From: JBEBXQ01 sp040391535
GTDB taxonomy: Bacteria > Bacteroidota > Bacteroidia > Cytophagales > Spirosomataceae
NCBI GenBank assembly: GCA_040391535.1
Contig: JBEBXQ010000003.1
Location: forward strand, 28,843-92,842
DNA: 64,000 bases
Direction: 5' to 3'
Below the pieces are notes generated by a model. It saw only the letters and a list, made by a program, of their open reading frames with translations, was not told the origin of the DNA and ran no database searches. Shown here in pieces: positions 1 to 7,204 of the stretch (positions are counted from its first letter, which is position 1; every line of letters starts with the position of its first letter). Both the position numbers and the translations under genes were made by a program.

Positions 1-599
1 GCATTGACAGAGGCGGATTTCAGTGTGTTTAAGGTTGCAAACAACTCATTATAGAGGGCATCCTCTGAAATAACCTTTCCGATGGTCCCTTCTCCATCTC
101 TGATTTTATTACTGAGTACTTTCAGGTTTTCGGTTATGGCCAGCAGGTTTACGTTATTGCTCTGAAGCGTATTCATCATGTCTTCAGAACTCGTGGTTTC
201 TTCAATCTGAAGCTTATCTCCGTTTTCAATAGAAGGCACGTTGGTAGAACCGCCGGTAATGACCAGAATTTTATTTCCGATCAGGCCGTCACTGCTTATT
301 TTTACTTTCGCATCCTTCCGGATAAAATCTTTGGATTTTTCCTCAATGTTCATGATAACTTCCACTTCGGAGTTGCCATGAAACTGAACCTTTTTAACCG
401 TTCCGACCTTCACTCCGGAATACCAGATATTATTGCCGGCGGTGATACCGTTTACATCCTTAAAAATGGTACTGACTGTTACGTTACTTACGAATGCTTT
501 GGTTATACTGCCTACGGCAAGAATGGCGGCGGCCAGAAAAACCAGGCCCACCAGGATGAATAAGCCTACAGTAATGGCACGTTTATTTTCAGGTGACAT
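1..599 (-). CDS. mlaD: MlaD-family lipid transporter substrate-binding subunit (partial)
   Basis: This is the MCE-domain subunit of an Mla-type ABC transporter that moves phospholipids or other hydrophobic molecules across the periplasm. The ATG lies on the complement of 597-599 and 199 residues are visible before the window edge, so the C-terminus is missing. Residues about 8-31 form one membrane anchor (ITVGLFILVGLVFL...). An MCE domain follows at about 36-115, with the typical GITAGNNIWYSGVKVG and a later DGLIGNK segment, then the start of the helical region. It begins 3 bp after the mlaF stop and so belongs to the mlaE-mlaF-mlaD operon. The family is clear; the transported lipid is inferred from the family. 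Confidence 0.9.
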   Translation of the reverse strand, partial: MSPENKRAITVGLFILVGLVFLAAAILAVGSITKAFVSNVTVSTIFKDVNGITAGNNIWYSGVKVGTVKKVQFHGNSEVEVIMNIEEKSKDFIRKDAKVKISSDGLIGNKILVITGGSTNVPSIENGDKLQIEETTSSEDMMNTLQSNNVNLLAITENLKVLSNKIRDGEGTIGKVISEDALYNELFATLNTLKSASVN

Positions 600-602
600 A
601 TA

Positions 603-1355
603 TTAACTTTGTATAAAATTGTAATCATAAAAACTCTGTACTCTGGGATCAGGTTCCCTGAATACTTCTTCGAATGTTCCCTGTTGGAGAAACTGTCCTT
701 CCAGTAACATGGCTATTCTGTCACCGGTTACTTTGGCGCAGGTTAAGTCATGGGTAATGATAATGGAACTGGTGTGGTACCGCTCCCTGACTTCGTTGAT
801 CAGATTATTAATCTCACCACTTGTGATGGGATCAAGACCTGCGGTAGGTTCATCGTATAATACGATTTCAGGTTTGAGAATTAAAGTACGGGCTATCCCG
901 ATACGCTTACGCTGCCCGCCTGAAAGTTCAGAGGGCATCTGATTGATGGTCTGCAGCAGACCGACTGAGTCCAGCACTTCCTCAATTTCCCTTTGTACAT
1001 CTTTTTTAGTAAGGCCCTTTGTATTCCTTACCAGCGGAAATTCAAGATTCTCCCGAACGGTCATGGAGTCATACAATGCACTTCCCTGAAATGAGAATCC
1101 TACTTTCATTCTCAGTTCCCTGAGTTCTGCCGGAGATAGCCGATCAACTTCCTCGCCAAAAACCTCTACAATTCCGCTGTCTTTTTTCAGTAAGCCTACA
1201 ATAATTTTTATCAGAACCGACTTCCCGGTCCCTGACCGTCCCAGTACAACCAGGTTTTCCCCACGGTATAAATCAAGGTCAATGCCCCTTAGAACATGCA
1301 GGTCACCGAATGATTTATATAAATCTGCAATATGTATTACAACTTCTTTATCCAT
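603..1355 (-). CDS. mlaF: MlaF-family ABC transporter ATP-binding protein
   Basis: Cytoplasmic ATPase (250 residues) that powers the Mla lipid transporter. All ABC motifs are intact: Walker A GRSGTGKS at 39-46, Q-loop FQG at 89-91, signature LSGGQ at 144-148, Walker B IVLYDEP at 164-170 with the D-loop after it, and the switch histidine in ITHD at 202. The length fits the family. The C-terminal part (GQFLQQGTFEEVF, then a short tail) resembles the MlaF extension. It sits 14 bp after mlaE and 3 bp before mlaD, so the three subunits should be translated from one message. The assignment over other ABC ATPases rests on the flanking MlaE and MlaD genes. Confidence 0.93.
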   Translation of the reverse strand: MDKEVVIHIADLYKSFGDLHVLRGIDLDLYRGENLVVLGRSGTGKSVLIKIIVGLLKKDSGIVEVFGEEVDRLSPAELRELRMKVGFSFQGSALYDSMTVRENLEFPLVRNTKGLTKKDVQREIEEVLDSVGLLQTINQMPSELSGGQRKRIGIARTLILKPEIVLYDEPTAGLDPITSGEINNLINEVRERYHTSSIIITHDLTCAKVTGDRIAMLLEGQFLQQGTFEEVFREPDPRVQSFYDYNFIQS

Positions 1356-1369
1356 ATTTTCGGTGCTGG

Positions 1370-2167
1370 TTACATAAACCGGATCCAGTTCGCAATTTGT
1401 ACAATGAGAATTTCCTCAATAAATATATAAAACATGGAAGTTACCACGGCCGAGTTGGCAGCACGGCCTACGCCTTCTGTTCCCTGACTCGTATTGTATC
1501 CTTTGTAGCTCCCTACGATGCCGATAGTGAAGCCATAAAATACGGCTTTAATGAGCGTTGTGTTAATATCCAGAAATGAAATGCTTTCAAAGGCTTTTTC
1601 AATGAAGAGCAGAAAGCTGGTATTTTCATTCTGATAGACATTAAGAAAAGCGCCCATCATCGAAACAAATCCACAATAAAATGTCAGAATCGGGATCATC
1701 AGTGTGGTTGCCAGCGTGCGGGTTACCACCAGATACTTAAACGGATTAATGGCTGAAACCTCCATGGCATCGATCTGCTCGGTCACTTTCATGGAACCCA
1801 GCTCGGCACCTATACTGGAACCGATGCGGCCGGCACTGATAAGTGCAGTGACCAATGGGGCAAGGGCGCGGATAATAGCAATACTAACGAGTGACGGTAA
1901 CCATGAAGTGGCCCCGAATTCTGAAAGTGATGGCCTGGACTGCTTGGTAAAAACCACACCTGTAATAAACCCGGTCAGTGAAATCAGCGGAAGCGAAAGA
2001 TAGCCGATACGGTAACACTGCAATATCAGTTCCCGCCATTCAAAGGGCCCTTTAAACAATTCTCTGAAAAACTGGGCTACGAACTGATAAGCATTGTAAA
2101 CAGCAATAAGCGTGTCATCAATTTTAGTAGAGAACAAGTGTTTTTTTTCGTTCTGCCCTTTATTCAT
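1370..2167 (-). CDS. mlaE: MlaE-family ABC transporter permease
   Basis: Integral membrane permease (265 residues) of the Mla lipid transporter and first gene of the operon. About five to six hydrophobic segments are visible. The segment ALISAGRIGSSIGAELGSMK followed by VTEQIDAMEVSAINP is the hallmark coupling region of the MlaE/YrbE family (about residues 113-147). The ATG lies on the complement of 2163-2165 within TTCATCCC. The long N-terminal stretch (about 40 residues before the first helix) fits an amphipathic interfacial helix. Its promoter should lie in 2168-2400 on the minus strand, but I could not define a convincing TAnnTTTG there. Confidence 0.92.
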   Translation of the reverse strand: MNKGQNEKKHLFSTKIDDTLIAVYNAYQFVAQFFRELFKGPFEWRELILQCYRIGYLSLPLISLTGFITGVVFTKQSRPSLSEFGATSWLPSLVSIAIIRALAPLVTALISAGRIGSSIGAELGSMKVTEQIDAMEVSAINPFKYLVVTRTLATTLMIPILTFYCGFVSMMGAFLNVYQNENTSFLLFIEKAFESISFLDINTTLIKAVFYGFTIGIVGSYKGYNTSQGTEGVGRAANSAVVTSMFYIFIEEILIVQIANWIRFM

Positions 2168-2298
2168 CCCTGGTGGATATTAATTCAACTATGATTTTCT
2201 GGCGACCTTTTAAGTCCGGCTTCCTATTGTATTTTGGAAATGATCGGTATTTATAACGTCATATGCCGGATATAATTTGGCGGAAAGTTAGGGATATT

Positions 2299-2325
2299 TT
2301 TTCTGAATAATCATCGTTCAGAAAA
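2299..2325. repeat. 9-bp inverted repeat upstream of mlaE
   Basis: TTTTCTGAA (2299-2307) and TTCAGAAAA (2317-2325) are perfect inverted copies separated by nine bases. No T-run follows on either strand, so it is not a good terminator. Its place between mlaE and the symporter genes makes an operator or 5' leader hairpin possible. Function is not known. Confidence 0.4.
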
Positions 2326-2413
2326 GGGAAGATTGATTTATCTAATAAATTGTTGAAAATTTTCTATTATGTCTGAAATAATTTTATGCTTTCATCCGGC
2401 TTATCGTTGTCTG

Positions 2414-2435
2414 AGCGGCATGAAGCCGCTTTTTT
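2414..2435 (+). terminator. intrinsic terminator-like hairpin without an upstream gene
   Basis: AGCGGC (2414-2419), loop ATGAA, GCCGCT (2425-2430), then a run of Ts to 2435. This has the form of a rho-independent terminator on the plus strand, yet the nearest upstream genes (mla) are on the minus strand. It may end a small untranslated RNA started within 2168-2410, or block antisense transcription. The rest of 2168-2544 shows no gene. Confidence 0.55.
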
Positions 2436-2487
2436 CGTGCAGGATTATGATTCTGTTCTTCTTTAAGAAATTTTAATGCAGAAAGAA

Positions 2488-2519
2488 TTTAAAACTATGC
2501 GATAAACCTTATATTTTTG
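2488..2519 (+). promoter_or_regulatory. Bacteroidota-type promoter for the microprotein-symporter operon
   Basis: TATTTTTG at 2512-2519 matches the -7 consensus TAnnTTTG. A weak -33 element (TTTA, 2488-2491) lies 20 bp upstream. The ATG of the small ORF is 26 bases downstream, a sensible leader length. Confidence 0.6.
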
Positions 2520-2544
2520 GACACCAAATCAAATTACTATACAA

Positions 2545-2685
2545 ATGTCGGGAAATAACAGTGAAGATGAAGTGGAAGGACTTCCACCTTTCGTCCGGTC
2601 GTGGAGCATGATGTACTGGCTGCTTGCTATTGCACTGGTTCTTCAGATTGTTTTTTATTTCCTGTTCATGAATTATTTTCAATGA
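2545..2685 (+). CDS. 46-residue single-span membrane protein preceding the SSS symporter
   Basis: A short reading frame begins at ATG 2545, just after a good TAnnTTTG promoter, and ends at TGA 2683-2685. It encodes an acidic, soluble N-terminus (MSGNNSEDEVEGLPP), then one strongly hydrophobic helix (about residues 22-42: MMYWLLAIALVLQIVFYFLF) and the tail MNYFQ. Its stop overlaps the symporter start as ATGA, the arrangement seen in translationally coupled gene pairs. Some SSS transporters are encoded next to small membrane partners (the DUF4212 type), but this one is shorter and I do not recognise the family. An accessory subunit of the symporter is the likely role, by inference. It could instead be only a leader peptide; the clear transmembrane helix argues against that. 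Confidence 0.72.
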   Translation: MSGNNSEDEVEGLPPFVRSWSMMYWLLAIALVLQIVFYFLFMNYFQ

Positions 2686-4373
2686 GCTATTTAGATTGGT
2701 CAGTACTTGCCCTCACAATTTCCTTTATTATAGGATACGGTATTTATCGTAGCCGGACGGCCAACAGCATTGAAGGCTATCTACTGGCTGATAAGTCACT
2801 TCCCTGGTACCATGTTACGCTGTCCCTGATGGCTACGCAAGCCAGCGCAATTACATTCCTGTCGGCACCCGGACAAGCCTATACCGACGGTATGCGGTTT
2901 GTGCAGTTTTATTTTGGATTGCCCCTGGCCATGATTGTGCTTTGTATCACTTTCGTTCCGAAGTTTCATAAACTGAATATCTATACCGCTTATGAGTATC
3001 TTGAGGGCCGGTTTGATGTGCGGGTCCGGACGTTGACATCATTGTTATTTCTTCTGCAGAGGGGGCTTTCTACCGGTTTGTCTATTTACGCGCCGGCCAT
3101 TATTCTTTCTTCCATTTTAGGGCTTGATATTTTCCTTACCAATATTATCTGCGGAGGCCTGGTTATGCTATATGCCGTTATGGGCGGTTCCGGTGCTATT
3201 TCACACACACATCTGCAACAAATGGGGATTGTGACAGTGGGGATGGTAATAGCAGGTGTTATGGTCGTATATATGCTTCCCCCGCAGGTTTCCTTTACAG
3301 ATGCGATCCATATCGCCGGGAAAATGGGCAAAACCAACCTGATTGATTTTGAATTTGACCTGAACAGCCGGTATAATATCTGGTCGGGTATAATCGGCGG
3401 CTTTTTCTTGCAGCTTTCTTATTTCGGAACAGACCAGTCCCAGGTAGGACGTTACCTGACGGGTAAATCTGTCGGTGAAAGCCGTTTGGGGCTTGCCATG
3501 AACGGGTTACTGAAAATTCCGATGCAGTTTCTGATTTTGCTGGTGGGTACGCTTGTATTTGCCTTTTATCAGTTTACGACACCACCCTTGTTTTTTAATA
3601 AAGTTCAGACCGACCTGGTTGCTCAGACAGAATATGCAGGTGCTTATCAGGAACTTGAAAGCAGGCATGAAAAATTACAGGAAACCAAAAGGGAAAAGGT
3701 ACATCTGTTAACCGAAGCAATTCATGCCGGAAACGAAAGCCAGATAGAGCAATCACGCGTTGAACTTGCCGGTATGGAAGCCGAAGTACAGTCTATGCGG
3801 AAAGAAGCACAGGAGTTAATCGGACAGGCAACAGGCGGAGCAGTGAATGATGTCAATTATATTTTTCTCAGGTTTGTCATGGATTACCTTCCTGCTGGTC
3901 TTATCGGCTTACTGATTGCCGTTATATTACTGGCTTCTATGGGTTCCGTTGCTGCCGCATACAATTCACTCGCGTCCACTTCGGTGGTTGATATTTACCA
4001 ACGGTTATTTATAAAGGGTAATAGCTCTTCTCATTATGTGAGTGCTTCACGCTGGTCTACGTTTTTCTGGGGAGTATTCTGCATTATTGTGGCGCAGTTT
4101 GCCAGTCGCATGGGTAGTATGATAGAGGCAGTGAATGTATTAGGTTCCTTATTTTATGGCGTTATCCTCGGGATTTTTCTTGTAGCATTTTATTTTAAAT
4201 CGATCGGGTCACGTTCGGTTTTTATCGGTGCCGTTATCGGGGAGGCCTTCGTCGTTTACAGTTTCTGGGTTGATCTGACAGCTTTTCTATGGCTGAATCT
4301 GATCGGTTGCGTAATGGTAATTGTATTCGCAGGGATTGCAGAAAAAGTTTTCCCGGAAAAGGTGAAAGCATAG
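2682..4373 (+). CDS. SSS-family sodium:solute symporter with coiled-coil loop
   Basis: Sodium/solute symporter of the LeuT-fold SSS family (563 residues from ATG 2682). An upstream in-frame ATG at 2601 would add 27 residues that match the small upstream gene read in the wrong frame, so the ATGA overlap start is chosen. The core shows MSYLDWSVLALTISF, the LMATQASAITFLSAPGQAY sodium-site segment, and ten or more further helices, including YFGTDQSQVGRYL. Between helices, at about residues 308-385, lies a charged helical insertion (QELESRHEKLQETKREK... EAEVQSMRKEAQEL) predicted by eye to be coiled coil. Substrate cannot be told from sequence; sialic acid, sugar or proline types are all possible. 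It is translated with the preceding microprotein. Confidence 0.88.
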   Translation: MSYLDWSVLALTISFIIGYGIYRSRTANSIEGYLLADKSLPWYHVTLSLMATQASAITFLSAPGQAYTDGMRFVQFYFGLPLAMIVLCITFVPKFHKLNIYTAYEYLEGRFDVRVRTLTSLLFLLQRGLSTGLSIYAPAIILSSILGLDIFLTNIICGGLVMLYAVMGGSGAISHTHLQQMGIVTVGMVIAGVMVVYMLPPQVSFTDAIHIAGKMGKTNLIDFEFDLNSRYNIWSGIIGGFFLQLSYFGTDQSQVGRYLTGKSVGESRLGLAMNGLLKIPMQFLILLVGTLVFAFYQFTTPPLFFNKVQTDLVAQTEYAGAYQELESRHEKLQETKREKVHLLTEAIHAGNESQIEQSRVELAGMEAEVQSMRKEAQELIGQATGGAVNDVNYIFLRFVMDYLPAGLIGLLIAVILLASMGSVAAAYNSLASTSVVDIYQRLFIKGNSSSHYVSASRWSTFFWGVFCIIVAQFASRMGSMIEAVNVLGSLFYGVILGIFLVAFYFKSIGSRSVFIGAVIGEAFVVYSFWVDLTAFLWLNLIGCVMVIVFAGIAEKVFPEKVKA

Positions 4374-4420
4374 GTTAAAGCAATGAACTGTAAATTAGTA
4401 ATTTACTTTGCTTTTGTAAA

Positions 4421-4452
4421 TTTGAAAGACAATATATATAAAATTATTTTTG
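4421..4452 (+). promoter_or_regulatory. promoter for the TolC-RND operon
   Basis: TTTG (4421-4424), a 20-bp spacer, then TATTTTTG (4445-4452) match the Bacteroidota -33/-7 consensus. Transcription would start near 4460, giving a leader of about 200 bases before tolC at 4667. Apart from this and the leader I see no gene in 4374-4666; a small CCTG-AACA-CAGG hairpin lies around 4567-4578. Confidence 0.6.
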
Positions 4453-4666
4453 TTAATATTTTAATATAACGAAACTATTGTTCTGCTTTTTGCATTATGA
4501 ATACGACTCTTTACTTGCCATGGGTTAAGGGTTTCAACTCTACTTAGGAAACAATCACATATAGCCTGAACACAGGTTATAGCGGGTTGTATTGATGAAG
4601 AATCTTTAAGTCATAACAGGCTGAGAGATGATTTTCTTTTTATCCGGTTAATTTTTTGTTTATTAA

Positions 4667-6016
4667 ATGAATTTAAATTCTTTCCTATCGTCGTATAACA
4701 GATTTATACGGAACGCAAAATGGCTATTAATTTGTACACCTGTACCTCTTCTTGCACAGTCGGTGACAAAGACAGATTTGCCTGCTGATGCAAGTCTGGA
4801 AAGTCTGATACAGTTTGCGTTGGAAAACCAGGCAACTGTACAGCAATCAAAAATTGATGAAAAGATCACTGACAGCCAGATCAGAAGCAGATTATCGGCG
4901 TGGTATCCCCAGGTGAATTTCAACTATAATATTCAGCACAACTTTGTAGTGCAGACCAGTATTATCGGAGGAAATCCTGTAAAGCTCGGGGTAGACAATA
5001 CTTCCGGAGCTTTACTCTCACTATCTCAGAATGTTTTTAACCGTGATGTGCTGCTTGCTCAGAAAACAAAGCAGGACGTAAGATTAATGGCCGGTCAGTC
5101 CACTACAGATACCAGAATTAACCTGGTTGCTGATGTGACCAAAGCCTTTTATGATGTATTGGCGACACGGGAACAGGTAAATGTTACCGTCGGGGATATT
5201 CAGCGCCTGGAGCGCAGCCTAAAGGATACCCGTCATCAGTATGATGCAGGTGTAACGGATAAGATAGATTACAAAAGAGCTACTATAGCTTTGAATAATA
5301 CCCGTGCAGCCCTGAAAACGTATGAAGAAGTACTGAAAGCGAAAATAGAATATCTTAAAACGGTTGCAGGCTATCCTACCGACCGTTCCCTGGATATTAA
5401 GTATGATACACTTCAGATGGAAAATGAAATCTGGATTGATACCATCGCGGGCCCTGATCTCAATAGCAGAATCGAATATCAGTTGCTTCAGACACAAAAA
5501 CGCCTGACGGAATCAAACCTGCGCTACTCTAAATGGAGTTATCTTCCGAGTATTTCACTGGGTGCTGCTTATAATTTTAATTATCTGAGCAATACAATGT
5601 CTGATCTTTATAAAATAAACAGACCCAATTCTTATGTTAACCTTACACTTTCACTACCTATTTTTCAGGGAGGAAAACGGAAAGCTGATATCGCGGAGGC
5701 AGAACTGCAGCTGAAAAGGCTGGATTGGGACTTTGATGCCTTAGACCTGGGAATCAGGACAGAGTATCAGTCCGCACTGGCGAATTACAAAGGGAGTCTT
5801 TCTCAGTATCAGTCATTGAAAGAAAACATGGACCTGGCAAAGGAAATTTATGATGTGGTTAATCTGCAATACCGCTCCGGAATTAAGACTTACCTTGAAG
5901 TAGTGACAGCGGAAACAGACCTTCGTCAGGCCCGGATTAATTATTTCAATGCATTGTATCAGGTAATGTCGGGTAAAATAGATGTCCAGAAAGCATTGGG
6001 CCAGTTGAATTATTAA
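4667..6016 (+). CDS. TolC-family outer-membrane efflux channel
   Basis: Outer-membrane exit duct (449 residues) of a tripartite efflux pump. An N-terminal signal peptide ends near residue 31 (ICTPVPLLAQ), followed by SLESLIQFALENQATVQQSKIDEK, the typical opening of the OEP fold (the amphipathic helices span about 45-200 and 260-445). The repeat-like pairs, e.g. LERSLKDTRHQYDAGVTDKIDY and later EIYDVVNLQYRSGIKTYLEV, are the two structural repeats of the family. It is the first gene of the operon, with the adaptor 23 bp downstream. Such pumps export drugs, detergents or metabolites; the substrate is not visible here. Confidence 0.92.
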   Translation: MNLNSFLSSYNRFIRNAKWLLICTPVPLLAQSVTKTDLPADASLESLIQFALENQATVQQSKIDEKITDSQIRSRLSAWYPQVNFNYNIQHNFVVQTSIIGGNPVKLGVDNTSGALLSLSQNVFNRDVLLAQKTKQDVRLMAGQSTTDTRINLVADVTKAFYDVLATREQVNVTVGDIQRLERSLKDTRHQYDAGVTDKIDYKRATIALNNTRAALKTYEEVLKAKIEYLKTVAGYPTDRSLDIKYDTLQMENEIWIDTIAGPDLNSRIEYQLLQTQKRLTESNLRYSKWSYLPSISLGAAYNFNYLSNTMSDLYKINRPNSYVNLTLSLPIFQGGKRKADIAEAELQLKRLDWDFDALDLGIRTEYQSALANYKGSLSQYQSLKENMDLAKEIYDVVNLQYRSGIKTYLEVVTAETDLRQARINYFNALYQVMSGKIDVQKALGQLNY

Positions 6017-6039
6017 GAATTGTAATATTTAAGTATAAT

Positions 6040-7152
6040 ATGTATAGTAAAATTTCTTACGGTTATCTGATAGCAGCTGCATCTCTGTGGATAGTGACGG
6101 CTTGCAACAAAAAAGCTGAACAGGCGCAGGCATCTGTGCAGGGCCCCGTGGCGGTGGCGGTAGCATTGGAAACTGTCTCACAAAGTGATGTGACGTATTT
6201 TGATGAATATCCCGGAACGGTGATTGCGCTGGATCAGGTAGAATTACGTCCACAGGTGAGTGGTTTCATTACCGGTGTCCATTTCAGCGATGGAGCCCGG
6301 GTATCAAAAGGTCAGCTTTTATATACCATAGATTCACAGCTTTACACCGCCAACCATGACCAGGCGGTAGCGAATCTGAAAGTACAGGAAGCTAATCTGG
6401 TAAAAGCACAGAAGGACGCAGACCGTTATCATCAGCTTGCTGAGCATGATGCGGTTGCCAAACAATTGGTTGACAATGCTGATGCAGCACTTGAGGTAGC
6501 CAAAAGCCAGGTTGAAGCAGCGAAATCTGCTATTCAGGGCGTGCAGACAAATGTCCGTTATACTAAAGTGGTGGCTCCTTTAAGCGGCTTGATTGGCATC
6601 TCCCAGGTGAAAGTCGGCGCGGCTGTTACAGCTGGTCAGACAATCCTTAACACAGTGTCAACCGACAACCAGCTGGCAGTTGATTTTAATGTGGATCAAC
6701 GTGAAATCTTCAGGTTTTCGAACCTGATCAATAGTAAAGTTCAGGATTCAACTTTCACTTTGGCATTTGGTTCTGAAGTGTATCCGCATCCTGGTAAATT
6801 ATTATTGCTGGACAGAGCTGTTGATTCTAATACGGGTACAATTAAGGCGCGTCTTGTATTCCCGAATCCGGGCGGTTTGCTCAGGTCCGGAATGAATGGT
6901 GCAGTCCGTGTAAAAAATCATGCTGCCCATACCGTTACCATTCCTTATAAAGCAGTAACTGAGCAGTTGGGTGAATTCTTTGTGTATATCCCAAATGACA
7001 GCAATATTGTTTCTCAGAGACAAGTGGTGCTCGGGCGTTCGGTTGGTGCTGATATTATCATCAGGAGCGGGTTGAACGGTGGAGAGAAAATTGTGGTCGA
7101 GGGTATGCAGAACCTGAGAGAAGGCAGTATGATTAAAACAGAAAGCAAATAA
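6040..7152 (+). CDS. RND efflux periplasmic adaptor lipoprotein
   Basis: Membrane-fusion protein (370 residues) that joins the RND pump to the TolC channel. The N-terminus is a lipoprotein signal with lipobox VTAC, so Cys22 should be lipidated and hold the protein at the inner membrane. The first half of the lipoyl domain is VELRPQVSGFITGVHFSDG (about residues 66-85), followed by an alpha-hairpin with heptads (about 100-170) and the second lipoyl half at about 180-205 (VVAPLSGLIGISQVKVGAAV). The beta-barrel and membrane-proximal domains follow. It is close to AcrA/MexA in length and motif order. It is followed 52 bp later by the pump gene. Confidence 0.93.
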   Translation: MYSKISYGYLIAAASLWIVTACNKKAEQAQASVQGPVAVAVALETVSQSDVTYFDEYPGTVIALDQVELRPQVSGFITGVHFSDGARVSKGQLLYTIDSQLYTANHDQAVANLKVQEANLVKAQKDADRYHQLAEHDAVAKQLVDNADAALEVAKSQVEAAKSAIQGVQTNVRYTKVVAPLSGLIGISQVKVGAAVTAGQTILNTVSTDNQLAVDFNVDQREIFRFSNLINSKVQDSTFTLAFGSEVYPHPGKLLLLDRAVDSNTGTIKARLVFPNPGGLLRSGMNGAVRVKNHAAHTVTIPYKAVTEQLGEFFVYIPNDSNIVSQRQVVLGRSVGADIIIRSGLNGGEKIVVEGMQNLREGSMIKTESK

Positions 7153-7204
7153 TGTTTACTGTTTTTATACAACGGATTATTCCTGATTTTGATTTAGTTA
7201 TAAT

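Noticed and set aside
2299..2325. Terminator at the 9-bp inverted repeat
   Set aside because: No T-run follows either arm on the proper strand.
2601..2681. Longer N-terminus for the SSS symporter
   Set aside because: Its codons lie inside the microprotein gene in another frame and do not resemble a symporter start; the ATGA start gives the normal N-terminus.
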